Shown here: positions 1 to 8,165 of the stretch, piece after piece
Position numbering within the stretch: position 1 is the first letter of the stretch
Layout of the letters: every line of letters starts with the position of its first letter
Assembly (NCBI RefSeq): GCF_020026895.1
Contig: NZ_JAINZW010000003.1
Span: 1-64,000, forward strand
DNA length: 64,000 bases
Direction: 5' to 3'
Source: Novilysobacter selenitireducens
GTDB lineage: Bacteria > Pseudomonadota > Gammaproteobacteria > Xanthomonadales > Xanthomonadaceae
The notes under the pieces: generated by a model
Databases searched by the model: none
What the model saw: only the letters and a program-made list of their open reading frames with translations
Told to the model about the DNA's origin: nothing
Translations under genes and position numbers: made by a program

Positions 1-168
1 GGCTTCAGCCGCGAAGCCCGGTGGCCCGGACCCACCATTGACCCTGTAGGAGCGACTCACGTCGCTCCTACAACGATCACGAAACAACACGGCGACCGGG
101 CTTCGCGGCTGAAGCCGCTCCTACAGAGGCATGCAATCCTGGCTTCGCGGCTGAAGCCGCTCCTGCAG
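1..168. repeat. REP-like palindromic repeat cluster upstream of flgA
   Basis: Several short palindromic units lie here. Bases 45-72 are a perfect 12-bp inverted repeat (arms TGTAGGAGCGAC and its complement, 4-base loop). Bases 98-125 and 141-168 carry the second variant, GGCTTCGCGGCTGAAGCCGC followed by TCCTACAG or TCCTGCAG. Bases 1-20 hold a partial copy in the other orientation. The same two variants recur near 3.1, 22.05 and 37.75 kb. Such repeats are typical intergenic REP elements of Xanthomonadaceae. Confidence 0.85.
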
Positions 169-184
169 AAGCTGGCATGCGGCG

Positions 185-199
185 TGGCACATGCCTTGC
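185..199 (+). promoter_or_regulatory. Likely sigma-54 (-24/-12) promoter of flgA
   Basis: TGGCAC, five bases, then TTGC gives the GG-N10-GC core of an RpoN promoter (GG at 186-187, GC at 198-199). In flagellated Xanthomonadaceae the middle flagellar genes are driven by RpoN with FleQ. The box overlaps the upstream candidate ATG of flgA at 191 and so argues for the ATG at 212. It is a match by eye only. Confidence 0.5.
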
Positions 200-211
200 C
201 TCCACTCCGGC

Positions 212-898
212 ATGGCACTGCACTTCTCCCTGCTGAAATCGATCCGGTGGCCCGCATGCATCGCGCTGCTGGTCCTCGCAGTCATAGGTGCGAACGCACA
301 CGCCGCCGACTTCACACCGCCCGACGCCATCCGCGATGCCGCGCTCGCCGCCGTCGGCGCGGATGCGTCCACCGCCGAGGCCACCGTCGACAGCCGCCTG
401 CGCATGGCCGCCTGCATGCAGCCGCTGCAGGCGGTGCCGGTCAGCCGCCGCAGCGTGCAGGTGCGCTGCACGGATGCGCCAGGATGGCAGATGTTCGTCC
501 CCGTGCGCGTGCGCGACGTGCGTGAGGTGGCGGTGCTCAGGGATTCCGTGAAGGCAGGCCAGCCGATTACTGCCGACGACATCACCGTGCAGCGGCGCGA
601 CATGGCCGATGCGCAGGGGTCGGGGTTCGCCGACCCGGCCGAGCTTGTCGGGCAGATCGCGCGGCACGGCCTGGCGCCGGGCGATGCGCCCACGCGCGAG
701 GACGTTGCTGCAGGCGAACTGCTGCGACGTGGCGACCCGGTCGTGCTGCTGTCGCGCATCGGCGGGGTCGAGGTTCGCGTGGCCGGCCGCGTGCTCGGCC
801 AGCCGGGCGCCGGCGGCACGGTATCGGTGGAGAACACCGAATCGCGCCGCGTCGTGCGGGGCCGGGTTGTCGGGGCCGGGGTGGTGGAGGTGCGATGA
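212..898 (+). CDS. flgA: Flagellar P-ring assembly chaperone FlgA
   Basis: FlgA is a periplasmic chaperone that helps FlgI assemble into the basal-body P ring. The 228-residue product starts with a signal peptide (basic SLLKSIRW, then hydrophobic ACIALLVLAVIG, cleavage near ANAHA-A). The C-terminal half has the SAF-type pattern seen in FlgA (VKAGQPITADDITVQRRDM, then GDPVVLLSRIGGVEVRVAGR). An in-frame ATG at 191 lies inside the predicted sigma-54 box, so 212 is preferred; neither start has a good Shine-Dalgarno. flgM and flgN follow, the usual order in Xanthomonadaceae. The family call is firm, the start is not. Confidence 0.9.
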   Translation: MALHFSLLKSIRWPACIALLVLAVIGANAHAADFTPPDAIRDAALAAVGADASTAEATVDSRLRMAACMQPLQAVPVSRRSVQVRCTDAPGWQMFVPVRVRDVREVAVLRDSVKAGQPITADDITVQRRDMADAQGSGFADPAELVGQIARHGLAPGDAPTREDVAAGELLRRGDPVVLLSRIGGVEVRVAGRVLGQPGAGGTVSVENTESRRVVRGRVVGAGVVEVR

Positions 899-974
899 CC
901 TCGCCCCGATCGCGGCCGTTTCCGGCCGGGCCACCGCGCAGGCCGCGCGGTGCCGCGGCCGTTCATGTTTGCTC

Positions 975-1001
975 TAAAGTTCCCGGTGGGGCGGCCGTTA
1001 G
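975..1001 (+). promoter_or_regulatory. Likely FliA (sigma-28) promoter of flgM
   Basis: TAAAGTTC, exactly 11 bases, then GCCGTTAG. The sigma-28 consensus is TAAAGTTT-N11-GCCGATAA, so 7 of 8 and 6 of 8 positions match with ideal spacing. The predicted start near 1008 leaves a short leader with AGGAG just before the flgM ATG at 1032. Expression of flgM from a FliA promoter gives the known feedback loop, because FlgM inhibits FliA. Confidence 0.75.
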
Positions 1002-1031
1002 CGTGGTCGACCGAGTCACCAGGAGCGTGAA

Positions 1032-1343
1032 ATGACCCACAAGATCGATGGCGGACTGCCTCCCTCGCGGCCGGCGGACCTGGCCACGACCGGACCGGCG
1101 CAGCGCGCGGGCGAAGACCGCACGAAGCCGGTAACGGCACCGACCGCGGCTGACACCATGCGGCTGACCGGCGAAGCCGCCGGCCTGCAGGCACTGCAGC
1201 GCGAGCTGGGCTCGGCCCCGGCCGGGCTCGACGTCGCCCGCGTCAACGAGATCCGCGCGGCGATCGCCGATGGCAACTACCGCGTGGATCCCCAGCAGAT
1301 CGCCACCCGGATGCTGGACCTCGAGAACGCCCTGACCCAGTGA
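1032..1343 (+). CDS. flgM: Anti-sigma-28 factor FlgM
   Basis: FlgM binds and inhibits the flagellar sigma factor FliA until it is secreted through the completed hook-basal body. The 103-residue protein shows the family layout: a polar, disordered N-terminal half (KIDGGLPPSRPADLATT) and a helical C-terminal FliA-binding half with VARVNEIRAAIADGNYRVDP and a final MLDLENAL. AGGAGCG precedes the ATG. A sigma-28-type promoter lies directly upstream. The stop overlaps a GTG start of the next gene, so flgM and flgN are probably translationally coupled. Confidence 0.93.
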   Translation: MTHKIDGGLPPSRPADLATTGPAQRAGEDRTKPVTAPTAADTMRLTGEAAGLQALQRELGSAPAGLDVARVNEIRAAIADGNYRVDPQQIATRMLDLENALTQ

Positions 1344-1759
1344 GTGCCCCCATGCACCAGGCCGCCATGAACCGTTCATTGTCCACCTCCGCCGTGTCGC
1401 CGCACCCCGAAGCGGTGCACCCGGCGGTGGTGGCCGATGCCCTGGACAGCCTGGAGCAGGCGCTGCAGGCCGAACGCCGCGCGCTGCTGGAGCACGACGT
1501 CGATGCGCTGCTCAACTCGACCCAGGCCAAGCTGGTGGCGCTGCGCCGGGTCGAGTCGCAACCGCTGCAAGGCCATGCCAGCGACCGCGTGGCGATGCTG
1601 AGCGAACTCAACCGCGCCAACAGCGTGCTGCTCTCGCGGCGCCGGCGTGAAGTGACCTGGGCCCTGCGACACCTGGGCCGCGTGGAGTCCACCGGCGTGT
1701 ACGATGCCGCTGGACATGCGGGCGCCCGCCCGCAAGCACGCTGCCTCGGTATCGGATGA
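1340..1759 (+). CDS. flgN: Flagellar export chaperone FlgN-like protein
   Basis: FlgN-type chaperones hold the hook-filament junction proteins FlgK and FlgL for type III export. The 139-residue protein is mostly long amphipathic helices (ALDSLEQALQAERRALLEHD and MLSELNRANSVLLSRRRREV), with a flexible end as in FlgN. Sequence identity in this family is low, so position after flgM carries much of the call. The GTG at 1340 overlaps the flgM stop; ATG codons at 1352 and 1367 are alternative starts. The stop overlaps the ATG of the following kinase gene (ATGA), suggesting cotranscription with it. Confidence 0.8.
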   Translation: MSAPMHQAAMNRSLSTSAVSPHPEAVHPAVVADALDSLEQALQAERRALLEHDVDALLNSTQAKLVALRRVESQPLQGHASDRVAMLSELNRANSVLLSRRRREVTWALRHLGRVESTGVYDAAGHAGARPQARCLGIG

Positions 1760-3036
1760 ACGACCCCCGGACTCCGCTTCCCACCTCGAACACCCCCCCT
1801 GCCGACCGCGCTGCCTGGAGCGATGACATGCTCTGGGCGCTGGACGTGGCCGACACCGCGGTGCTGCTGGTCTCGCCCGACGGCGGACTGACCCACAGCA
1901 ACCAGCGTGCACGCGCGCTGGCCGCGCTGCTCCACCCCGACACCCCCGATCCCGACCCCGCGCGCCTGCTGGCCTGCGTGCCGGACGCGGCGTGGGAGGT
2001 CGCCGGCCACGAGGGCCGCTGGATCGGCGAGATCGAGACGCGCGATGCCTCGCGCGTGTTGGAGGTCAAGGTATTCAGCAGCGTCGCGGGGCAGCCGTGG
2101 CGCCGCTATGTGGTGATGAGCGACGTGACCGCCCGCGCCGCGCGCGAGAGCGAACTGCAGCGCCGCCACGACGAACTGCAGCGCACCTACAGCCGCCTGG
2201 CGGGTGCGCAGGAGCAACTGCTGCAGTCCGAGAAGATGGCGTCGATCGGCCAGCTCGCCGCCGGCGTCGCGCACGAGATCAACAACCCCATCGGCTACGT
2301 GCACTCCAACCTGGGCACGCTGCAGGAGTACATCGGTTCGCTGTTCGCGCTGGTGGAGGCCTACCAGGGGGCGCTGGATTCGCCCGATCCCGTTGCCAGC
2401 CGCGCGTCCATGCAGGCGATGCGCGAGCGACTGGACCTGGACTTCATCACCGGCGACCTGCCGCAGCTGCTGGAGGAGTCGCGCGAGGGCATCGAGCGCG
2501 TCACCAAGATCGTGCAGGACCTCAAGGAGTTCTCGCACGTCGGCCGCAACGAGTCGATGCGCCCGTCCGACCTGCTCAAGGGCCTGGAGTCCACGCTCAA
2601 CATCGTGTGGAACGACCTCAAGTACAAGGTGCGCGTGGAGAAGCACTACGGCGAGCTGCCGCCGGTGGAATGCCACCTCTCGGAGATCAACCAGGTCTTC
2701 ATGAACCTGTTGATCAACGCCGGCCAGGCCATCGAGGACCGCGGCACGATCCTGCTGGCCACCGGCGTGGACGGCGACGAGGCGTGGGTGAGCGTCGCCG
2801 ACAGCGGCTGCGGCATCCCCGAGGACGTGCAGGCGCGCATCTTCGACCCGTTCTATACGACCAAGCCGATCGGCCGCGGCACCGGCCTGGGGCTGGCGAT
2901 CGCCTACCGTATCGTCGCCAAGCACCACGGCCGCATCGAACTCAACAGCCGCCCCGGCGCGGGCAGCACGTTCCGCGTGGTGCTGCCGGTGCGGCAGCCG
3001 GCGGCCGATGCGTCGCCCGCATCCGCGGCCCTGTAG
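1756..3036 (+). CDS. Soluble PAS-type sensor histidine kinase
   Basis: This 426-residue protein has no clear membrane segment. Residues 25-125 look like a PAS sensor domain. A coiled-coil (about 128-160) leads into the HisKA phosphoacceptor VAHEINNPIGYVHSN with His173, followed by a complete ATPase domain: N box INQVFMNLLINAGQAI, G1 DSGCGIPED, F box FDPFYTTKP and G2 GRGTGLGLAI. It resembles cytosolic HATPase_c kinases of the NtrB/ZraS type. It is coupled to flgN by an ATGA overlap, and the convergent neighbour has a REC domain, so that protein is a plausible partner. Its TAG stop lies inside a REP-like repeat. Confidence 0.88.
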   Translation: MNDPRTPLPTSNTPPADRAAWSDDMLWALDVADTAVLLVSPDGGLTHSNQRARALAALLHPDTPDPDPARLLACVPDAAWEVAGHEGRWIGEIETRDASRVLEVKVFSSVAGQPWRRYVVMSDVTARAARESELQRRHDELQRTYSRLAGAQEQLLQSEKMASIGQLAAGVAHEINNPIGYVHSNLGTLQEYIGSLFALVEAYQGALDSPDPVASRASMQAMRERLDLDFITGDLPQLLEESREGIERVTKIVQDLKEFSHVGRNESMRPSDLLKGLESTLNIVWNDLKYKVRVEKHYGELPPVECHLSEINQVFMNLLINAGQAIEDRGTILLATGVDGDEAWVSVADSGCGIPEDVQARIFDPFYTTKPIGRGTGLGLAIAYRIVAKHHGRIELNSRPGAGSTFRVVLPVRQPAADASPASAAL

Positions 3037-3186
3037 GAGCGGCTTCAGCCGCGATGGGTGCGGTCGGCCTTTTGTAGGAGCGACGTGAGTCGCGACCGCG
3101 CAGCTCCGGATACCTGCACGGGTCGCGACTTGCGTCGCTCCTACACTCGTGTTGGAGATCTGTTCGCGGCTGAAGCCGCTCCTACA
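3032..3186. repeat. Cluster of four REP-like palindromic units
   Basis: Two outward-facing pairs occupy the gap between convergent genes. Units with the GGCTTCAGCCGC core are at 3032-3054 and, inverted, 3164-3186. Units with the GCGACGTGAGTCGC-type core are at 3073-3096 and, inverted, 3124-3145. The nested arrangement is BIME-like. The first unit supplies the stop codon of the upstream kinase. Confidence 0.85.
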
Positions 3187-3201
3187 ACGGCATGGTGACG
3201 G

Positions 3202-4938
3202 TCAGTACACCGCTTCGCCCGCGGCACGGCGCTCCCACGTGCGGAACGCGGCCTGGATGTGCTCGCGCAACTCGTCGTCGTTCCACGGCTTGGTGAGGAA
3301 GCGATAGATCGCGCCGTGGTTGATGGCTTCGGTAATGGTGGCCAGGTCGGTGTAGCCCGACAGCACCATGCGGATGGTGTCCGGATACAGGTCGCGCACG
3401 CGGGCGAGGAACTCGGTGCCGCTCATGTCGGCCATGCGCTGGTCGGAGACGATGACCTGCGCGCTGTTGCTGGCCAGCAGGTCGAAGGCCTCGCTGACGC
3501 TGTTGGCCGTCAGGATGTTGTAGCCGTCGCGGCGGAACAGCCGCACCAGCGAGCGCAGCACGTTCTCCTCGTCGTCCAGCAGCAGCAGGGTGCGCTCGGG
3601 CCGCGTGGCGGCAAACGCACCGGGAAGCAGGAAGCGCTTGCGCACCAGGTCGCCCATGTCCTCGGCCGGCAGCGGCTGGCTGAAGAGGTAGCCCTGGAAG
3701 AAGTCGCAGTGGCTGCGGCGCAGGAAGCCCAGCTCGGCCTCGCTTTCCACGCCCTTGGCCGTGACCTTCATGCCCAGCTGGTGGCCCATCGCGATGATGC
3801 CGCGCACGATGGCGGCGCTGCGCGGGTCGCTGGCGACGTTGCGGATGAAACTGCGGTCGATCTTGAGCCGGTCCAGCGGGTACTGCGCCAGCGCGGCGAA
3901 GCTGAGGCCACCCAGGCCGAAGTCCTGCACCGTGAGCGTCGAGCCCAGCCCGCGCAGGCCCACCAGCGTGTCGTAGACCTGGTGCGCGTCCATGGCCAGC
4001 ACGCTTTCGGACACTTCGAACTCAAGCGCATCGCCGGGCAGGTCGAAGCCGTGCAGCAGCTCGCCGATGCGGTCCACGCAATCGGGCTGCGCCAGCAGCG
4101 CGCCCGACAGGTGCACCGAGATCGACAGGTAGTCCAGCCCCTGCGCGCGCCAGCGCGCGACCTGCGAGACCGCCGACTCGGCGACCCAGATGCCCAGCCG
4201 CGCCGACAGGCCGACGCGTTCGACTTCCTCGAGGAACCGGCTCGGCCGCAGCAGTCCGTGACCGGCGGTGTCCCAGCGCAGCAGTGCACCGAACCCGCAC
4301 AAGCCGCCGTCGTGTGCATTGATCAGCGGCTGGTAGAACAGTTTGAGCTCGCTGTTGTCGAGCGCCTCGACAAAGCGCTCGGCGAAACCCTCGTTGCCGC
4401 CCGGCCGCTCGGGCATGGCGGTGTACAGGCCGATGCTGTTGAGGCCTTCCTCCTTGACCTGGCGCAAAGCTTCCTCGGCCTTGGCCAGCAGCGACGCCGC
4501 GTTCTGCGCATGGTCGGGGAAGATCGCGATGCCGATGGAAAGCGTCATCGGCAGCGTGTAGGGCGGGATCGACAGTGGCGTCTCGAACGCGTCGCGCAGC
4601 AGCTCGGCCAGCGCGGCGCCGTCGAGTTCGCCGGGTCGGTAGCCGATGCCCATGACGAACTCGTCGCTGCCCAGCCGCCATAGCCAGCCGTCGCGCGGCA
4701 TCGCCTTGCGCAGGCGCTGGGCGATGGCGGCCAGCGCCTGGTCGCCGATTTGCTCGCCCATGTTGGTGTTGATCGAGCGGAACATGTCCACGTCGATGTG
4801 CAGCAGCGCGATGCGGCGCTTGGTGGCACCGGCGGCGGCAATCGCCGTGGACAGGCTGGGCCCGTTGGCGCCCAGCCGGTAGAGCCCGGTGACCGGGTCG
4901 ACCGCGATGTCGCCGTAATCGTCGTAACGCTGGACCAT
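3202..4938 (-). CDS. Degenerate GGDEF-EAL protein with C-terminal REC domain
   Basis: The 578-residue protein has a GGDEF domain (about 10-175), an EAL domain (185-435) and a C-terminal receiver (450-570) with phosphoacceptor Asp499 in IVSDQRM and a KPW motif. Both enzyme domains carry changes at key sites. The GGDEF signature is GSDEF (90-94). The EAL signature reads GAL (217-219), DDFG reads QDFG (338-341), the VNLS-type motif reads VHLS, and AEGVE reads AKGVE. A c-di-GMP phosphodiesterase needs the EAL glutamate for metal binding, so the domain is probably inactive and may bind c-di-GMP or a partner. It converges on the histidine kinase gene, which may phosphorylate the REC domain. Confidence 0.88.
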   Translation of the reverse strand: MVQRYDDYGDIAVDPVTGLYRLGANGPSLSTAIAAAGATKRRIALLHIDVDMFRSINTNMGEQIGDQALAAIAQRLRKAMPRDGWLWRLGSDEFVMGIGYRPGELDGAALAELLRDAFETPLSIPPYTLPMTLSIGIAIFPDHAQNAASLLAKAEEALRQVKEEGLNSIGLYTAMPERPGGNEGFAERFVEALDNSELKLFYQPLINAHDGGLCGFGALLRWDTAGHGLLRPSRFLEEVERVGLSARLGIWVAESAVSQVARWRAQGLDYLSISVHLSGALLAQPDCVDRIGELLHGFDLPGDALEFEVSESVLAMDAHQVYDTLVGLRGLGSTLTVQDFGLGGLSFAALAQYPLDRLKIDRSFIRNVASDPRSAAIVRGIIAMGHQLGMKVTAKGVESEAELGFLRRSHCDFFQGYLFSQPLPAEDMGDLVRKRFLLPGAFAATRPERTLLLLDDEENVLRSLVRLFRRDGYNILTANSVSEAFDLLASNSAQVIVSDQRMADMSGTEFLARVRDLYPDTIRMVLSGYTDLATITEAINHGAIYRFLTKPWNDDELREHIQAAFRTWERRAAGEAVY

Positions 4939-4997
4939 GGGATCAGCTTACCCGCGGGGCGGGGCGCCTGGACGCCCGCCCGCGATGCGGTGCGCCG

Positions 4998-6413
4998 TTA
5001 CTCCACGGCCGGCTTGGGCGCGCTGCCGAAGCCGCCCTCGGCGGACGCGGCCAGGTACGCGAACACCGCGTAGGCGGCGACGTTCTGGGCCACCGCGTCC
5101 GGGTCGATCTTGTCGAACGTGTCGTCCGGCGTGTGGTGCAGGTCGAAGTAGTCGGTGCCGTCCTGCGCCAACCATGCCCAGGCCATGCCGCGCTGCGCGA
5201 ACGGGATCAGGTCCGGGCCCGGGCCGCCCTTGCCGGGGGCGTGCTCGATGCCCAGCGGCGCCAGTGCGGCAGCGATCTGTATTTCGGCCGCGCGTGCGGA
5301 TTCCGGCGCGCCGGTGGCGAAGGCGTAGACGCGGCCGGCGCCGAAATCGCTCTCGGCGGCAATGACATGGCGGGTGAGATCAGCGGCATGCTTTTCGGCA
5401 TACGCGCGACCGCCCAGCAGGCCCTGTTCCTCGTTGGCGAAGGCGACCACGCGGATGCTGCGCGCCGGGTGGCGGGGCAGGTCGCCGATGAGCTTGGCGG
5501 CGGCCATCGTGATGCCTACGCCGGCGGCATCGTCCACCGCGCCGGTGCCCAGGTCCCACGAATCCAGGTGCGCGCCGATCAGCACGACTTCTTCCGGCGT
5601 CTCGGAGCCGGTGATCTCCCCGATCACGTTGTGCGACGTCGCCTCGCCGTCCCAGCCGCAGTCCAGTGCCATGTGCACGCGCTGCGGGCCGAGCGCGAGC
5701 AGGCGGCTGAGCTGCTGGGCATCCGGTACCGACAGCGCGGCCGACGGGATCGGGGTCAGGCCTTCGTCGAAGCGGGTGATGCCGGTGTGCGGCTGGCGGT
5801 GCGAGTCGGTGCCGGCCGAACGCATCAGGAACCCGGCCGCGCCGGCGCGGATCGCCGCCGAAGGGCCGGTGCTGCGCACGCGCGAGCCGGGGCCGTAGCC
5901 GCTGCCGTCGCGGGCGCGTTTCATTTCATAGTCGACGAAGGCGATCTTGCCGGCCAGCGAGCCGGCGGGCGCCGCTTCCAGCGCGGCCAGGTCGGCAAAG
6001 CGCACGACCTCGCCCTCGACGGTGCCGGCCGGGCTGCCGCCCAGTGCGGTCAGGGTGAGTGGCTGCGCGTTGTCGCCCAGCACCCGGGCGGACTCGCTGC
6101 GGCGGATCCACTTGGGAAACGTCACCGGCTCCAGCCACACCTTGTCGAAACCCAGCTCGCGGAACTTCGCCTCGGCCCACTTCACCGCACGGGCGTCGGC
6201 CTCGCTGCCGGCCATGCGCGGGCCGACCTCGGTCGTCAGCGATTCGATGACCTCATAGCCCAGCCGGCTGGCCAGCGCGGCTTCGCGCAGCTGCGGCGCG
6301 ATGGCCAGTGCCTCGTCGGGGATCCGCGTCACGGACGTTTCCTGCGCAGGCACGCGGGCCGGCTGCAGGGTGATCAACAAGGTGGCGGCGGTTGCCCACA
6401 ACGGTGCACGCAT
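4998..6413 (-). CDS. Secreted M28-family zinc peptidase
   Basis: M28 enzymes are di-zinc aminopeptidases or carboxypeptidases. The 471-residue product starts with a signal peptide (MRAPLWATAATLLITLQPARVPA) and is probably exported. All metal-site elements are visible: H282 and D284 in GAHLDSWDLG, the bridging Asp in AVDDAAG, the catalytic EE pair 329-330 in FANEEQGLLG, D357 in AESDFG and a late HH at 427-428 in LHHTPDD. A PA-type insert is likely between about residues 125 and 265. GGAG six bases before the ATG supports this start; the frame continues upstream to another ATG at 6485 without such support. Confidence 0.9.
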   Translation of the reverse strand: MRAPLWATAATLLITLQPARVPAQETSVTRIPDEALAIAPQLREAALASRLGYEVIESLTTEVGPRMAGSEADARAVKWAEAKFRELGFDKVWLEPVTFPKWIRRSESARVLGDNAQPLTLTALGGSPAGTVEGEVVRFADLAALEAAPAGSLAGKIAFVDYEMKRARDGSGYGPGSRVRSTGPSAAIRAGAAGFLMRSAGTDSHRQPHTGITRFDEGLTPIPSAALSVPDAQQLSRLLALGPQRVHMALDCGWDGEATSHNVIGEITGSETPEEVVLIGAHLDSWDLGTGAVDDAAGVGITMAAAKLIGDLPRHPARSIRVVAFANEEQGLLGGRAYAEKHAADLTRHVIAAESDFGAGRVYAFATGAPESARAAEIQIAAALAPLGIEHAPGKGGPGPDLIPFAQRGMAWAWLAQDGTDYFDLHHTPDDTFDKIDPDAVAQNVAAYAVFAYLAASAEGGFGSAPKPAVE

Positions 6414-6520
6414 TCGTGACTCCAAGCCTGGAAAAGACGAAGCCGCGAGGGTAGCAACTCGCGGCTTGGTCTTGGCGTGCCTCAAGTCACGCGACGGGCG
6501 CCGGCTTTACGGCGCGCTCT

Positions 6521-6940
6521 CTATGGCGTGCGCTGCTTCAGCGAATCGCGGATCTCGCGCAGCAGCAGGATGTCCTCGCTCGGCGGGGCCGGCGTGTCGG
6601 CCTTGGGCGGGCGCATGCGGTTGTAGCTGCGCACGATCAGGAAGATCACGAACGCAATCAGGACGAAATCGATGATGGTCTGGATGAACGCGCCGTAGGT
6701 AATCACCGGTGCGGCGGCTTCCTGCGCGGCGGCCAGCGTCGCGTAGTCGTTGCCGTCCAGCGACACGAACAGCTGCGAGAAATCCACGCCGCCCATCGCC
6801 ATGCCCACCATCGGCATGATGATGCCGTCCACCAGCGCGGTGACGATCTTGCCGAACGCCGCGCCGATCACCACGGCGACCGCCAGGTCCAGCACGTTGC
6901 CGCGCGCGATGAACGCCTTGAACTCGTCGACCATGCTCAT
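6521..6940 (-). CDS. mscL: Large-conductance mechanosensitive channel MscL
   Basis: MscL is a homopentameric inner-membrane channel that opens under turgor stress and releases solutes. The 139-residue protein is the usual family length. It begins [20 protein letters not shown] and carries TM1 [20 protein letters not shown] with the pore-lining glycine-rich helix. TM2 is [16 protein letters not shown], followed by the cytoplasmic helical bundle. GGAGG sits just upstream of this ATG. It appears to be a single-gene unit between the M28 peptidase and the FAH hydrolase genes. Confidence 0.97.
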   Translation of the reverse strand: MSMVDEFKAFIARGNVLDLAVAVVIGAAFGKIVTALVDGIIMPMVGMAMGGVDFSQLFVSLDGNDYATLAAAQEAAAPVITYGAFIQTIIDFVLIAFVIFLIVRSYNRMRPPKADTPAPPSEDILLLREIRDSLKQRTP

Positions 6941-7025
6941 GGGTGCCTCCTGCCTTGGACTGGGGCGGACTATACCGCCCGGCGCCGGCATATCGCGGGA
7001 CAGGCAATCGCCGCTTGGCAGGCGA

Positions 7026-7730
7026 CTACCCGGTGATCTGCCCGCGCAGCTCCACTACGCCATCCAGGGACGCGACGAACGCATCGCCCGGCTGCAGCGG
7101 CCCCACGCCGGCCGGCGTGCCCATGAACACCAGGTCGCCGGCGCGCAGTGCATACAGGCGCGACAGTTCGTGCAGGATCTCGGGCACGTCCCAGATGAGG
7201 TCGGAGAACGCGCCGTGCTGGCGGCGCTCGCCGTTGACGTGCAGCGTCAGCGTGCGCTCCGCAAGGTCGCCCACCTCGGCGGCCGGCACCAGCTCGCTGA
7301 CCGGTGCGGCGTTGTCGAACGCCTTGCCGGTGTCCCACGGCAGGCCCTTGGCCTTGGCGGCGGCCTGCAGGTCGCGTCGGGTCAGGTCCAGGCCGATGCC
7401 GTAGGCGTGCACCAGCGGTGCGGCGACCTTCGCGTCGAGCACGCCGGGCGGTGCGTCCTGGCCCAGCGCGACGACGAGCTCGACTTCGTGGTGCAGGTCC
7501 TGCGTGCCGGGCGGGTAGGGCACGTCGCCGCCCGGCACCACCGCATCGGCCGGCTTGAGGAAGAACACGGGTTGGCCGCGCTCGTCCTTGCTGGCCGGCG
7601 CCGTGGCGCCCATCTCGCGGGCGTGGTCGGCGAAGTTGCGACCCACGCAGTACACGCGCCGGACCGGGAAGTGCCCGCCGCCACGAACGGGAATGCGCAC
7701 GGGCGTCGGCGCCGGGATGACGTCGGCCAT
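7026..7730 (-). CDS. Fumarylacetoacetate hydrolase (FAH) family protein
   Basis: FAH-family enzymes cleave or decarboxylate beta-keto acids using a divalent metal; relatives include FAHD1-type acylpyruvate hydrolases and oxaloacetate decarboxylases. The 234-residue size fits the short FAHD1-like group rather than tyrosine-pathway FAH. Visible family motifs are [16 protein letters not shown] near the N terminus, [11 protein letters not shown], the metal-binding LHHEVELVV region (E-x-E), [12 protein letters not shown], and late [25 protein letters not shown] lies six bases before the ATG. The substrate cannot be fixed from sequence. Confidence 0.9.
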   Translation of the reverse strand: MADVIPAPTPVRIPVRGGGHFPVRRVYCVGRNFADHAREMGATAPASKDERGQPVFFLKPADAVVPGGDVPYPPGTQDLHHEVELVVALGQDAPPGVLDAKVAAPLVHAYGIGLDLTRRDLQAAAKAKGLPWDTGKAFDNAAPVSELVPAAEVGDLAERTLTLHVNGERRQHGAFSDLIWDVPEILHELSRLYALRAGDLVFMGTPAGVGPLQPGDAFVASLDGVVELRGQITG

Positions 7731-7788
7731 GGAAGCTCCTCGAATGGGTGTGCGCCGGCGTGGCCGGCGATGCAGTGAAGTGCGGCGG

Positions 7789-8100
7789 TCAGCGGCGCGC
7801 GGCGCGGCGATCGTCCAGCGAGGCACGGTCGACCACGCGGTACTCGCCATCGACGACATGCCGGTTGGCGTCGCGCGCCACCGGGGTTGTGCGGCTGCGC
7901 CACAGCTTGTAGAGCAGGCCGGCGGCGATCATCGCCGCACCGACCACGACACCGAACACCACCATCACCGCGAGCAACGCCAGCCCGACCAGGCCGAACG
8001 CGATGCGCACCAACGGGTGGCGCGGCTTGCGCGGCTCGAAGGCGTGGCGGACGCGCGACTGGAACTGGGCGTGATCGAAGCGGAAGGCGTGGGCGAACAT
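7789..8100 (-). CDS. Small uncharacterised membrane protein
   Basis: A 103-residue protein with a cytosolic-looking basic N-terminal part (FRFDHAQFQSRVRHAFEPRKP), about two closely spaced hydrophobic stretches (VRIAFGLVGLALLAVMVVFG and VVVGAAMIAAGLLYKLW) and a polar tail ending DDRRAARR. No enzyme motif is seen. The ATG at 8100 is chosen because the longer frame, from 8184, would run through the start of the divergent Rieske gene. No clear Shine-Dalgarno is visible, so the start is uncertain. I do not recognise a function. Confidence 0.65.
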   Translation of the reverse strand: MFAHAFRFDHAQFQSRVRHAFEPRKPRHPLVRIAFGLVGLALLAVMVVFGVVVGAAMIAAGLLYKLWRSRTTPVARDANRHVVDGEYRVVDRASLDDRRAARR

Positions 8101-8165
8101 GTCGTGCGGCGTGTCTACAATCCGGCGGGGCACCGAGTATCGCGATGCAGGCCAGCGAGGTTGTA

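Noticed and set aside
1243-2928. Minus-strand 561-codon frame over flgN and the kinase
   Set aside because: Antisense shadow of well-supported genes.
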